A stretch of DNA of 64,000 bases from Bugula neritina (GCA_964035545.1 OZ037768.1:11302741-11366740), one strand, 5' to 3'. Positions 1 through 13,634 are shown, counted from the first letter of the stretch. Translations and numbers: made by a program. Notes: generated by a model from the letters alone, not told the origin.

Positions 1-221
1 TCAAAAAGAATTTCAAAAATAAAAACATGTAATAAAAAGCAAGAATGATATAATATAATATTATTTTTTGGAAAGGAATGTTAAATATTCCATTTGAGTT
101 AGTGTGTTGAAAAACATTTCACATCAGCAAGTTGGAAGAAATAATATTCGAGTAACTGATCATAATATTACTATTGCGTGTTGCTAATGTTTTTGTGTTT
201 GAGGAGAGAAAAAAGAAAAAA

Positions 222-341
222 AAGTCTACAGCACCTGGTATTCCCAGGCGGTCACCCATCCAAGTACTAACCAGGCTCGACGTTGCTTAGCTTCAGTGAT
301 CGGACGAGAACTGGCGTTTTCAACGTGATATGGCCGTAGAC
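222..341 (-). rRNA. 5S rRNA, copy 1 (reference description)
   Basis: This gene gives the 120-nt RNA of the large ribosomal subunit. Read on the minus strand it starts GUCUACGGCCAUAUCACG and ends GGUGCUGUAGACUU; the two ends pair as helix I. The internal promoter is intact: box A around RNA nt 50-64 (GAAGCUAAGCAACG), and box C around nt 80-97 (UUGGAUGGGUGACCGCC), the TFIIIA-binding segment. A T8 run follows directly as terminator. No strong upstream TATA box is seen. Numbering for the other copies counts from the first G. This copy has the majority sequence. Confidence 0.98.
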
Positions 342-1010
342 AACAGTGCACCCTTCGCAGCGATACTGGCTGAAGAATTAGCGGGGCGCGCTCGAGCGTG
401 CAAGCACGTTGGTGATGCAGTGGCTGCAGTGCGCATTGCCTACTCACACTCTGCAGGTCACAACACCAGTCATGGTATTATTATAGCTTAATGCACAGCA
501 AAGGTTTAAAATAAGCAGGCCTGAGAGGGGGCAAGACGAGAGTCGCGACACCACGGCACACAACTGGAGAGTTGCGCAAAATCTCCGCGTCACATTCGTG
601 TGACTTTCAGGATGTGTGCTGTAGCTTTGATTGAGATGAGTTTTGAAAGCATTTGCACATGTATATCAGGCAATTTAATTTTGGAATTATTTCAACACTG
701 CATTAGAGTTGATTAAATAAAATATTATTCTTGAGAAAGTCTTAAACAATTCTTTTTTGGAATTTGTGAAGCCATGCATCAGAAGAAAATCAAAAAGAAT
801 TTCAAAAATAAAAACATGTAATAAAAAGCAAGAATGATATAATATAATATTATTTTTTGGAAAGGAATGTTAAATATTCCATTTGAGTTAGTGTGTTGAA
901 AAACATTTCACATCAGCAAGTTGGAAGAAATAATATTCAAGTAACTGATCATAATATTACTATTGCGTGTTGCTAATGTTTTTGTGTTTGAGGAGAGAAA
1001 AAAGAAAAAA

Positions 1011-1130
1011 AAGTCTACAGCACCTGGTATTCCCAGGCGGTCACCCATCCAAGTACTAACCAGGCTCGACGTTGCTTAGCTTCAGTGATCGGACGAGAAC
1101 TGGCGTTTTCAACGTGATATGGCCGTAGAC
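1011..1130 (-). rRNA. 5S rRNA, copy 2
   Basis: Majority sequence with intact internal promoter and T-run terminator. Confidence 0.98.
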
Positions 1131-1799
1131 AACAGTGCACCCTTCGCAGCGATACTGGCTGAAGAATTAGCGGGGCGCGCTCGAGCGTGCAAGCACGTTG
1201 GTGATGCAGTGGCTGCAGTGCGCATTGCCTACTCACACTCTGCAGGTCACAACACCAGTCATGATATTATTATAGCTTAATGCACAGCAAAGGTTTAAAA
1301 TAAGCAGGCCTGAGAGGGGGCAAGACGAGAGTCGCGACACCACGGCACACAACTGGAGAGTTGCGCAAAATCTCCGCGTCACATTCGTGTGACTTTCAGG
1401 ATGTGTGCTGTAGCATTGATTGAGATGAGTTTTGAAAGCATTTGCACATGTATATCAGGCAATTTAATTTTGGAATTATTTCAACACTGCATTAGAGTTG
1501 ATTAAATAAAATATTATTCTTGAGAATGTCTTAAACAATTCTTTTTTGGAATTTGTGAAGCCATGCATCAGAAGAAATTCAAAAAGAATTTCAAAAATAA
1601 AAACATGTAATAAAAAGCAAGAATGATATAATATAATATTATTTTTTGGAAAGGAATGTTAAATATTCCATTTGAGTTAGTGTGTTGAAAAACATTTCAC
1701 ATCAGCAAGTTGGAAGAAACAATATTCGAGTAACTGATCATAATATTACTATTGCGTGTTGCTAATGTTTTTGTGTTTGAGGAGAGAAAAAAGAAAAAA

Positions 1800-1919
1800 A
1801 AGTCTACAGCACCTGGTATTCCCAGGCGGTCACCCATCCAAGTACCAACCAGGCTCGACGTTGCTTAGCTTCAGTGATCGGACGAGAACTGGCGTTTTCA
1901 ACGTGATATGGCCGTAGAC
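1800..1919 (-). rRNA. 5S rRNA, copy 3 (A74G variant)
   Basis: One substitution, A to G at RNA nt 74, between the intermediate element and box C; shared only with copy 12. Probably functional. Confidence 0.96.
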
Positions 1920-2588
1920 AACAGTGCACCCTTCGCAGCGATACTGGCTGAAGAATTAGCGGGGCGCGCTCGAGCGTGCAAGCACGTTGGTGATGCAGTG
2001 GCTGCAGTGCGCATTGCCTACTCACACTCTGCAGGTCACAACACCAGTCATGATATTATTATAGCTTAATGCACAGCAAAGGTTTAAAATAAGCAGGCCT
2101 GAGAGGGGGCAAGACGAGAGTCGCGACACCACGGCACACAACTGGAGAGTTGCGCAAAATCTCCGCGTCACATTCGTGTGACTTTCAGGATGTGTGCTGT
2201 AGCATTGATTGAGATGAGTTTTGAAAGCATTTGCACATGTATATCAGGCAATTTAATTTTGGAATTATTTCAACACTGCATTAGAGTTGATTAAATAAAA
2301 TATTATTCTTGAGAATGTCTTAAACAATTCTTTTTTGGAATTTGTGAAGCCATGCATCAGAAGAAATTCAAAAAGAATTTCAAAAATACAAACATGTAAT
2401 AAAAAGCAAGAATGATATAATATAATATTATTTTTTGGAAAGGAATGTTAAATATTCCATTTGAGTTAGTGTGTTGAAAAACATTTCACATCAGCAAGTT
2501 GGAAGAAATAATATTCGAGTAACTGATCATAATATTACTATTGCGTGTTGCTAATGTTTTTGTGTTTGAGGAGAGAAAAAAGAAAAAA

Positions 2589-2708
2589 AAGTCTACAGCA
2601 CCTGGTATTCCCAGGCGGTCACCCATCCAAGTACTAACCAGGCTCGACGTTGCTTAGCTTCAGTGATCGGACGAGAACTGGCGTTTTCAACGTGATATGG
2701 CCGTAGAC
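2589..2708 (-). rRNA. 5S rRNA, copy 4
   Basis: Majority sequence with intact internal promoter and T-run terminator. Confidence 0.98.
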
Positions 2709-3377
2709 AACAGTGCACCCTTCGCAGCGATACTGGCTGAAGAATTAGCGGGGCGCGCTCGAGCGTGCAAGCACGTTGGTGATGCAGTGGCTGCAGTGCG
2801 CATTGCCTACTCACACTCTGCAGGTCACAACACCAGTCATGGTATTATTATAGCTTAATGCACAGCAAAGGTTTAAAATAAGCAGGCCTGAGAGGGGGCA
2901 AGACGAGAGTCGCGACACCACGGCACACAACTGGAGAGTTGCGCAAAATCTCCGCGTCACATTCGTGTGACTTTCAGGATGTGTGCTGTAGCATTGATTG
3001 AGATGAGTTTTGAAAGCATTTGCACATGTATATCAGGCAATTTAATTTTGGAATTATTTCAACACTGCATTAGAGTTGATTAAATAAAATATTATTCTTG
3101 AGAAAGTCTTAAACAATTCTTTTTTGGAATTTGTGAAGCCATGCATCAGAAGAAAATCAAAAAGAATTTCAAAAATAAAAACATGTAATAAAAAGCAAGA
3201 ATGATATAATATAATATTATTTTTTGGAAAGGAATGTTAAATATTCCATTTGAGTTAGTGTGTTGAAAAACATTTCACATCAGCAAGTTGGAAGAAATAA
3301 TATTCAAGTAACTGATCATAATATTACTATTGCGTGTTGCTAATGTTTTTGTGTTTGAGGAGAGAAAAAAGAAAAAA

Positions 3378-3497
3378 AAGTCTACAGCACCTGGTATTCC
3401 CAGGCGGTCACCCATCCAAGTACTAACCAGGCTCGACGTTGCTTAGCTTCAGTGATCGGACGAGAACTGGCGTTTTCAACGTGATATGGCCGTAGAC
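3378..3497 (-). rRNA. 5S rRNA, copy 5
   Basis: Majority sequence with intact internal promoter and T-run terminator. Confidence 0.98.
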
Positions 3498-4166
3498 AAC
3501 AGTGCACCCTTCGCAGCGATACTGGCTGAAGAATTAGCGGGGCGCGCTCGAGCGTGCAAGCACGTTGGTGATGCAGTGGCTGCAGTGCGCATTGCCTACT
3601 CACACTCTGCAGGTCACAACACCAGTCATGATATTATTATAGCTTAATGCACAGCAAAGGTTTAAAATAAGCAGGCCTGAGAGGGGGCAAGACGAGAGTC
3701 GCGACACCACGGCACACAACTGGAGAGTTGCGCAAAATCTCCGCGTCACATTCGTGTGACTTTCAGGATGTGTGCTGTAGCATTGATTGAGATGAGTTTT
3801 GAAAGCATTTGCACATGTATATCAGGCAATTTAATTTTGGAATTATTTCAACACTGCATTAGAGTTGATTAAATAAAATATTATTCTTGAGAAAGTCTTA
3901 AACAATTCTTTTTTGGAATTTGTGAAGCCATGCATCAGAAGAAATTCAAAAAGAATTTCAAAAATAAAAATATGTAATAAAAAGCAAGAATGATATAATA
4001 TAATATTATTTTTTGGAAAGGAATGTTGAATATTCCATTTGAGTTAGTGTGTTGAAAAACATTTCACATCAGCAAGTTGGAAGAAATATTATTCGAGTAA
4101 CTGATCATAATATTACTATTGCGTGTTGCTAATGTTTTTGTGTTTGAGGAGAGAAAAAAGAAAAAA

Positions 4167-4286
4167 AAGTCTACAGCACCTGGTATTCCCAGGCGGTCAC
4201 CCATCCAAGTACTAACCAGGCTCGACGTTGCTTAGCTTCAGTGATCGGACGAGAACTGGCGTTTTCAACGTGATATGGCCGTAGAC
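4167..4286 (-). rRNA. 5S rRNA, copy 6
   Basis: Majority sequence with intact internal promoter and T-run terminator. Confidence 0.98.
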
Positions 4287-4955
4287 AACAGTGCACCCTT
4301 CGCAGCGATACTGGCTGAAGAATTAGCGGGGCGCGCTCGAGCGTGCAAGCACGTTGGTGATGCAGTGGCTGCAGTGCGCATTGCCTACTCACACTCTGCA
4401 GGTCACAACACCAGTCATGATATTATTATAGCTTAATGCACAGCAAAGGTTTAAAATAAGCAGGCCTGAGAGGGGGCAAGACGAGAGTCGCGACACCACG
4501 GCACACAACTGGAGAGTTGCGCAAAATCTCCGCGTCACATTCGTGTGACTTTCAGGATGTGTGCTGTAGCATTGATTGAGATGAGTTTTGAAAGCATTTG
4601 CACATGTATATCAGGCAATTTAATTTTGGAATTATTTCAACACTGCATTAGAGTTGATTAAATAAAATATTATTCTTGAGAAAGTCTTAAACAATTCTTT
4701 TTTGGAATTTGTGAAGCCATGCATCAGAAGAAATTCAAAAAGAATTTCAAAAATAAAAACATGTAATAAAAAGCAAGAATGATATAATATAATATTATTT
4801 TTTGGAAAGGAATGTTAAATATTCCATTTGAGTTAGTGTGTTGAAAAACATTTCACATCAGCAAGTTGGAAGAAATAATATTCGAGTAACTGATCATAAT
4901 ATTACTATTGCGTGTTGCTAATGTTTTTGTGTTTGAGGAGAGAAAAAAGAAAAAA

Positions 4956-5075
4956 AAGTCTACAGCACCTGGTATTCCCAGGCGGTCACCCATCCAAGTA
5001 CTAACCAGGCTCGACGTTGCTTAGCTTCAGTGATCGGACGAGAACTGGCGTTTTCAACGTGATATGGCCGTAGAC
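4956..5075 (-). rRNA. 5S rRNA, copy 7
   Basis: Majority sequence with intact internal promoter and T-run terminator. Confidence 0.98.
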
Positions 5076-5744
5076 AACAGTGCACCCTTCGCAGCGATAC
5101 TGGCTGAAGAATTAGCGGGGCGCGCTCGAGCGTGCAAGCACGTTGGTGATGCAGTGGCTGCAGTGCGCATTGCCTACTCACACTCTGCAGGTCACAACAC
5201 CAGTCATGATATTATTATAGCTTAATGCACAGCAAAGGTTTAAAATAAGCAGGCCTGAGAGGGGGCAAGACGAGAGTCGCGACACCACGGCACACAACTG
5301 GAGAGTTGCGCAAAATCTCCGCGTCACATTCGTGTGACTTTCAGGATGTGTGCTGTAGCATTGATTGAGATGAGTTTTGAAAGCATTTGCACATGTATAT
5401 CAGGCAATTTAATTTTGGAATTATTTCAACACTGCATTAGAGTTGATTAAATAAAATATTATTCTTGAGAAAGTCTTAAACAATTCTTTTTTGGAATTTG
5501 TGAAGCCATGCATCAGAAGAAATTCAAAAAGAATTTCAAAAATAAAAACATGTAATAAAAAGCAAGAATGATATAATATAATATTATTTTTTGGAAAGGA
5601 ATGTTAAATATTCCATTTGAGTTAGTGTGTTGAAAAACATTTCACATCAGCAAGTTGGAAGAAATAATATTCGAGTAACTGATCATAATATTACTATTGC
5701 GTGTTGCTAATGTTTTTGTGTTTGAGGAGAGAAAAAAGAAAAAA

Positions 5745-5864
5745 AAGTCTACAGCACCTGGTATTCCCAGGCGGTCACCCATCCAAGTACTAACCAGGCT
5801 CGACGTTGCTTAGCTTCAGTGATCGGACGAGAACTGGCGTTTTCAACGTGATATGGCCGTAGAC
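5745..5864 (-). rRNA. 5S rRNA, copy 8
   Basis: Majority sequence. Its spacer markers match copy 10, part of a two-unit pattern. Confidence 0.98.
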
Positions 5865-6533
5865 AACAGTGCACCCTTCGCAGCGATACTGGCTGAAGAA
5901 TTAGCGGGGCGCGCTCGAGCGTGCAAGCACGTTGGTGATGCAGTGGCTGCAGTGCGCATTGCCTACTCACACTCTGCAGGTCACAACACCAGTCATGGTA
6001 TTATTATAGCTTAATGCACAGCAAAGGTTTAAAATAAGCAGGCCTGAGAGGGGGCAAGACGAGAGTCGCGACACCACGGCACACAACTGGAGAGTTGCGC
6101 AAAATCTCCGCGTCACATTCGTGTGACTTTCAGGATGTGTGCTGTAGCTTTGATTGAGATGAGTTTTGAAAGCATTTGCACATGTATATCAGGCAATTTA
6201 ATTTTGGAATTATTTCAACACTGCATTAGAGTTGATTAAATAAAATATTATTCTTGAGAAAGTCTTAAACAATTCTTTTTTGGAATTTGTGAAGCCATGC
6301 ATCAGAAGAAAATCAAAAAGAATTTCAAAAATAAAAACATGTAATAAAAAGCAAGAATGATATAATATAATATTATTTTTTGGAAAGGAATGTTAAATAT
6401 TCCATTTGAGTTAGTGTGTTGAAAAACATTTCACATCAGCAAGTTGGAAGAAATAATATTCAAGTAACTGATCATAATATTACTATTGCGTGTTGCTAAT
6501 GTTTTTGTGTTTGAGGAGAGAAAAAAGAAAAAA

Positions 6534-6653
6534 AAGTCTACAGCACCTGGTATTCCCAGGCGGTCACCCATCCAAGTACTAACCAGGCTCGACGTTGCTT
6601 AGCTTCAGTGATCGGACGAGAACTGGCGTTTTCAACGTGATATGGCCGTAGAC
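6534..6653 (-). rRNA. 5S rRNA, copy 9
   Basis: Majority sequence. Its spacer markers match copy 11. Confidence 0.98.
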
Positions 6654-7322
6654 AACAGTGCACCCTTCGCAGCGATACTGGCTGAAGAATTAGCGGGGCG
6701 CGCTCGAGCGTGCAAGCACGTTGGTGATGCAGTGGCTGCAGTGCGCATTGCCTACTCACACTCTGCAGGTCACAACACCAGTCATGATATTATTATAGCT
6801 TAATGCACAGCAAAGGTTTAAAATAAGCAGGCCTGAGAGGGGGCAAGACGAGAGTCGCGACACCACGGCACACAACTGGAGAGTTGCGCAAAATCTCCGC
6901 GTCACATTCGTGTGACTTTCAGGATGTGTGCTGTAGCATTGATTGAGATGAGTTTTGAAAGCATTTGCACATGTATATCAGGCAATTTAATTTTGGAATT
7001 ATTTCAACACTGCATTAGAGTTGATTAAATAAAATATTATTCTTGAGAAAGTCTTAAACAATTCTTTTTTGGAATTTGTGAAGCCATGCATCAGAAGAAA
7101 TTCAAAAAGAATTTCAAAAATAAAAACATGTAATAAAAAGCAAGAATGATATAATATAATATTATTTTTTGGAAAGGAATGTTAAATATTCCATTTGAGT
7201 TAGTGTGTTGAAAAACATTTCACATCAGCAAGTTGGAAGAAATAATATTCGAGTAACTGATCATAATATTACTATTGCGTGTTGCTAATGTTTTTGTGTT
7301 TGAGGAGAGAAAAAAGAAAAAA

Positions 7323-7442
7323 AAGTCTACAGCACCTGGTATTCCCAGGCGGTCACCCATCCAAGTACTAACCAGGCTCGACGTTGCTTAGCTTCAGTGA
7401 TCGGACGAGAACTGGCGTTTTCAACGTGATATGGCCGTAGAC
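7323..7442 (-). rRNA. 5S rRNA, copy 10
   Basis: Majority sequence. Its spacer markers match copy 8. Confidence 0.98.
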
Positions 7443-8111
7443 AACAGTGCACCCTTCGCAGCGATACTGGCTGAAGAATTAGCGGGGCGCGCTCGAGCGT
7501 GCAAGCACGTTGGTGATGCAGTGGCTGCAGTGCGCATTGCCTACTCACACTCTGCAGGTCACAACACCAGTCATGGTATTATTATAGCTTAATGCACAGC
7601 AAAGGTTTAAAATAAGCAGGCCTGAGAGGGGGCAAGACGAGAGTCGCGACACCACGGCACACAACTGGAGAGTTGCGCAAAATCTCCGCGTCACATTCGT
7701 GTGACTTTCAGGATGTGTGCTGTAGCTTTGATTGAGATGAGTTTTGAAAGCATTTGCACATGTATATCAGGCAATTTAATTTTGGAATTATTTCAACACT
7801 GCATTAGAGTTGATTAAATAAAATATTATTCTTGAGAAAGTCTTAAACAATTCTTTTTTGGAATTTGTGAAGCCATGCATCAGAAGAAAATCAAAAAGAA
7901 TTTCAAAAATAAAAACATGTAATAAAAAGCAAGAATGATATAATATAATATTATTTTTTGGAAAGGAATGTTAAATATTCCATTTGAGTTAGTGTGTTGA
8001 AAAACATTTCACATCAGCAAGTTGGAAGAAATAATATTCAAGTAACTGATCATAATATTACTATTGCGTGTTGCTAATGTTTTTGTGTTTGAGGAGAGAA
8101 AAAAGAAAAAA

Positions 8112-8231
8112 AAGTCTACAGCACCTGGTATTCCCAGGCGGTCACCCATCCAAGTACTAACCAGGCTCGACGTTGCTTAGCTTCAGTGATCGGACGAGAA
8201 CTGGCGTTTTCAACGTGATATGGCCGTAGAC
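8112..8231 (-). rRNA. 5S rRNA, copy 11
   Basis: Majority sequence with intact internal promoter and T-run terminator. Confidence 0.98.
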
Positions 8232-8900
8232 AACAGTGCACCCTTCGCAGCGATACTGGCTGAAGAATTAGCGGGGCGCGCTCGAGCGTGCAAGCACGTT
8301 GGTGATGCAGTGGCTGCAGTGCGCATTGCCTACTCACACTCTGCAGGTCACAACACCAGTCATGATATTATTATAGCTTAATGCACAGCAAAGGTTTAAA
8401 ATAAGCAGGCCTGAGAGGGGGCAAGACGAGAGTCGCGACACCACGGCACACAACTGGAGAGTTGCGCAAAATCTCCGCGTCACATTCGTGTGACTTTCAG
8501 GATGTGTGCTGTAGCATTGATTGAGATGAGTTTTGAAAGCATTTGCACATGTATATCAGGCAATTTAATTTTGGAATTATTTCAACACTGCATTAGAGTT
8601 GATTAAATAAAATATTATTCTTGAGAAAGTCTTAAACAATTCTTTTTTGGAATTTGTGAAGCCATGCATCAGAAGAAATTCAAAAAGAATTTCAAAAATA
8701 AAAACATGTAATAAAAAGCAAGAATGATATAATATAATATTATTTTTTGGAAAGGAATGTTAAATATTCCATTTGAGTTAGTGTGTTGAAAAACATTTCA
8801 CATCAGCAAGTTGGAAGAAATAATATTCGAGTAACTGATCATAATATTACTATTGCGTGTTGCTAATGTTTTTGTGTTTGAGGAGAGAAAAAAGAAAAAA

Positions 8901-9020
8901 AAGTCTACAGCACCTGGTATTCCCAGGCGGTCACCCATCCAAGTACCAACCAGGCTCGACGTTGCTTAGCTTCAGTGATCGGACGAGAACTGGCGTTTTC
9001 AACGTGATATGGCCGTAGAC
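8901..9020 (-). rRNA. 5S rRNA, copy 12 (A74G variant)
   Basis: Carries A to G at RNA nt 74, as in copy 3, nine units away. Confidence 0.96.
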
Positions 9021-9689
9021 AACAGTGCACCCTTCGCAGCGATACTGGCTGAAGAATTAGCGGGGCGCGCTCGAGCGTGCAAGCACGTTGGTGATGCAGT
9101 GGCTGCAGTGCGCATTGCCTACTCACACTCTGCAGGTCACAACACCAGTCATGATATTATTATAGCTTAATGCACAGCAAAGGTTTAAAATAAGCAGGCC
9201 TGAGAGGGGGCAAGACGAGAGTCGCGACACCACGGCACACAACTGGAGAGTTGCGCAAAATCTCCGCGTCACATTCGTGTGACTTTCAGGATGTGTGCTG
9301 TAGCATTGATTGAGATGAGTTTTGAAAGCATTTGCACATGTATATCAGGCAATTTAATTTTGGAATTATTTCAACACTGCATTAGAGTTGATTAAATAAA
9401 ATATTATTCTTGAGAAAGTCTTAAACAATTCTTTTTTGGAATTTGTGAAGCCATGCATCAGAAGAAAATCAAAAAGAATTTCAAAAATAAAAACATGTAA
9501 TAAAAAGCAAGAATGATATAATATAATATTATTTTTTGGAAAGGAATGTTAAATATTCCATTTGAGTTAGTGTGTTGAAAAACATTTCACATCAGCAAGT
9601 TGGAAGAAATAATATTCAAGTAACTGATCATAATATTACTATTGCGTGTTGCTAATGTTTTTGTGTTTGAGGAGAGAAAAAAGAAAAAA

Positions 9690-9809
9690 AAGTCTACAGC
9701 ACCTGGTATTCCCAGGCGGTCACCCATCCAAGTACTAACCAGGCTCGACGTTGCTTAGCTTCAGTGATCGGACGAGAACTGGCGTTTTCAACGTGATATG
9801 GCCGTAGAC
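9690..9809 (-). rRNA. 5S rRNA, copy 13
   Basis: Majority sequence with intact internal promoter and T-run terminator. Confidence 0.98.
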
Positions 9810-10478
9810 AACAGTGCACCCTTCGCAGCGATACTGGCTGAAGAATTAGCGGGGCGCGCTCGAGCGTGCAAGCACGTTGGTGATGCAGTGGCTGCAGTGC
9901 GCATTGCCTACTCACACTCTGCAGGTCACAACACCAGTCATGATATTATTATAGCTTAATGCACAGCAAAGGTTTAAAATAAGCAGGCCTGAGAGGGGGC
10001 AAGACGAGAGTCGCGACACCACGGCACACAACTGGAGAGTTGCGCAAAATCTCCGCGTCACATTCGTGTGACTTTCAGGATGTGTGCTGTAGCATTGATT
10101 GAGATGAGTTTTGAAAGCATTTGCACATGTATATCAGGCAATTTAATTTTGGAATTATTTCAACACTGCATTAGAGTTGATTAAATAAAATATTATTCTT
10201 GAGAAAGTCTTAAACAATTCTTTTTTGGAATTTGTGAAGCCATGCATCAGAAGAAATTCAAAAAGAATTTCAAAAATAAAAATATGTAATAAAAAGCAAG
10301 AATGATATAATATAATATTATTTTTTGGAAAGGAATGTTGAATATTCCATTTGAGTTAGTGTGTTGAAAAACATTTCACATCAGCAAGTTGGAAGAAATA
10401 TTATTCGAGTAACTGATCATAATATTACTATTGCGTGTTGCTAATGTTTTTGTGTTTGAGGAGAGAAAAAAGAAAAAA

Positions 10479-10598
10479 AAGTCTACAGCACCTGGTATTC
10501 CCAGGCGGTCACCCATCCAAGTACTAACCAGGCTCGACGTTGCTTAGCTTCAGTGATCGGACGAGAACTGGCGTTTTCAACGTGATATGGCCGTAGAC
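10479..10598 (-). rRNA. 5S rRNA, copy 14
   Basis: Majority sequence with intact internal promoter and T-run terminator. Confidence 0.98.
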
Positions 10599-11267
10599 AA
10601 CAGTGCACCCTTCGCAGCGATACTGGCTGAAGAATTAGCGGGGCGCGCTCGAGCGTGCAAGCACGTTGGTGATGCAGTGGCTGCAGTGCGCATTGCCTAC
10701 TCACACTCTGCAGGTCACAACACCAGTCATGATATTATTATAGCTTAATGCACAGCAAAGGTTTAAAATAAGCAGGCCTGAGAGGGGGCAAGACGAGAGT
10801 CGCGACACCACGGCACACAACTGGAGAGTTGCGCAAAATCTCCGCGTCACATTCGTGTGACTTTCAGGATGTGTGCTGTAGCATTGATTGAGATGAGTTT
10901 TGAAAGCATTTGCACATGTATATCAGGCAATTTAATTTTGGAATTATTTCAACACTGCATTAGAGTTGATTAAATAAAATATTATTCTTGAGAAAGTCTT
11001 AAACAATTCTTTTTTGGAATTTGTGAAGCCATGCATCAGAAGAAATTCAAAAAGAATTTCAAAAATAAAAACATGTAATAAAAAGCAAGAATGATATAAT
11101 ATAATATTATTTTTTGGAAAGGAATGTTGAATATTCCATTTGAGTTAGTGTGTTGAAAAACATTTCACATCAGCAAGTTGGAAGAAATATTATTCGAGTA
11201 ACTGATCATAATATTACTATTGCGTGTTGCTAATGTTTTTGTGTTTGAGGAGAGAAAAAAGAAAAAA

Positions 11268-11387
11268 AAGTCTACAGCACCTGGTATTCCCAGGCGGTCA
11301 CCCATCCAAGTACTAACCAGGCTCGACGTTGCTTAGCTTCAGTGATCGGACGAGAACTGGCGTTTTCAACGTGATATGGCCGTAGAC
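11268..11387 (-). rRNA. 5S rRNA, copy 15
   Basis: Majority sequence with intact internal promoter and T-run terminator. Confidence 0.98.
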
Positions 11388-12056
11388 AACAGTGCACCCT
11401 TCGCAGCGATACTGGCTGAAGAATTAGCGGGGCGCGCTCGAGCGTGCAAGCACGTTGGTGATGCAGTGGCTGCAGTGCGCATTGCCTACTCACACTCTGC
11501 AGGTCACAACACCAGTCATGATATTATTATAGCTTAATGCACAGCAAAGGTTTAAAATAAGCAGGCCTGAGAGGGGGCAAGACGAGAGTCGCGACACCAC
11601 GGCACACAACTGGAGAGTTGCGCAAAATCTCCGCGTCACATTCGTGTGACTTTCAGGATGTGTGCTGTAGCATTGATTGAGATGAGTTTTGAAAGCATTT
11701 GCACATGTATATCAGGCAATTTAATTTTGGAATTATTTCAACACTGCATTAGAGTTGATTAAATAAAATATTATTCTTGAGAAAGTCTTAAACAATTCTT
11801 TTTTGGAATTTGTGAAGCCATGCATCAGAAGAAATTCAAAAAGAATTTCAAAAATAAAAACATGTAATAAAAAGCAAGAATGATATAATATAATATTATT
11901 TTTTGGAAAGGAATGTTAAATATTCCATTTGAGTTAGTGTGTTGAAAAACATTTCACATCAGCAAGTTGGAAGAAATAATATTCGAGTAACTGATCATAA
12001 TATTACTATTGCGTGTTGCTAATGTTTTTGTGTTTGAGGAGAGAAAAAAGAAAAAA

Positions 12057-12176
12057 AAGTCTACAGCACCTGGTATTCCCAGGCGGTCACCCATCCAAGT
12101 ACTAACCAGGCTCGACGTTGCTTAGCTTCAGTGATCGGACGAGAACTGGCGTTTTCAACGTGATATGGCCGTAGAC
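12057..12176 (-). rRNA. 5S rRNA, copy 16
   Basis: Majority sequence with intact internal promoter and T-run terminator. Confidence 0.98.
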
Positions 12177-12845
12177 AACAGTGCACCCTTCGCAGCGATA
12201 CTGGCTGAAGAATTAGCGGGGCGCGCTCGAGCGTGCAAGCACGTTGGTGATGCAGTGGCTGCAGTGCGCATTGCCTACTCACACTCTGCAGGTCACAACA
12301 CCAGTCATGATATTATTATAGCTTAATGCACAGCAAAGGTTTAAAATAAGCAGGCCTGAGAGGGGGCAAGACGAGAGTCGCGACACCACGGCACACAACC
12401 GGAGAGTTGCGCAAAATCTCCGCGTCACATTCGTGTGACTTTCAGGATGTGTGCTGTAGCATTGATTGAGATGAGTTTTGAAAGCATTTGCACATGTATA
12501 TCAGGCAATTTAATTTTGGAATTATTTCAACACTGCATTAGAGTTGATTAAATAAAATATTATTCTTGAGAAAGTCTTAAACAATTCTTTTTTGGAATTT
12601 GTGAAGCCATGCATCAGAAGAAATTCAAAAAGAATTTCAAAAATAAAAACATGTAATAAAAAGCAAGAATGATATAATATAATATTATTTTTTGGAAAGG
12701 AATGTTAAATATTCCATTTGAGTTAGTGTGTTGAAAAACATTTCACATCAGCAAGTTGGAAGAAATAATATTCGAGTAACTGATCATAATATTACTATTG
12801 CGTGTTGCTAATGTTTTTGTGTTTGAGGAGAGAAAAAAGAAAAAA

Positions 12846-12965
12846 AAGTCTACAGCACCTGGTATTCCCAGGCGGTCACCCATCCAAGTACTAACCAGGC
12901 TCGACGTTGCTTAGCTTCAGTGATCGGACGAGAACTGGCGTTTTCAACGTGATATGGCCGTACAC
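12846..12965 (-). rRNA. 5S rRNA, copy 17 (C3G variant)
   Basis: C to G at RNA nt 3, in the 5' strand of helix I, with no compensating change in the 3' strand. Possibly impaired. Confidence 0.94.
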
Positions 12966-13634
12966 AACAGTGCACCCTTCGCAGCGATACTGGCTGAAGA
13001 ATTAGCGGGGCGCGCTCGAGCGTGCAAGCACGTTGGTGATGCAGTGGCTGCAGTGCGCATTGCCTACTCACACTCTGCAGGTCACAACACCAGTCATGAT
13101 ATTATTATAGCTTAATGCACAGCAAAGGTTTAAAATAAGCAGGCCTGAGAGGGGGCAAGACGAGAGTCGCGACACCACGGCACACAACTGGAGAGTTGCG
13201 CAAAATCTCCGCGTCACATTCGTGTGACTTTCAGGATGTGTGCTGTAGCATTGATTGAGATGAGTTTTGAAAGCATTTGCACATGTATATCAGGCAATTT
13301 AATTTTGGAATTATTTCAACACTGCATTAGAGTTGATTAAATAAAATATTATTCTTGAGAAAGTCTTAAACAATTCTTTTTTGGAATTTGTGAAGCCATG
13401 CATCAGAAGAAATTCAAAAAGAATTTCAAAAATAAAAATATGTAATAAAAAGCAAGAATGATATAATATAATATTATTTTTTGGAAAGGAATGTTGAATA
13501 TTCCATTTGAGTTATTGTGTTGAAAAACATTTCACATCAGCAAGTTGGAAGAAATATTATTCAAGTAACTGATCATAATATTACTATTGCGTGTTGCTAA
13601 TGTTTTTGTGTTTGAGGAGAGAAAAAAGAAAAAA

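Noticed and set aside
226-447. 73-residue minus-strand reading frame repeated in every 5S unit
   Set aside because: It runs from the spacer through the 5S gene and is in phase only because the units are homogenised. The 5S RNA explains the conservation; no protein motif is present.
1-789. U1, U2, U6 snRNA, tRNA or histone gene linked in the 5S unit
   Set aside because: No diagnostic sequence of these genes was found on either strand of the spacer.
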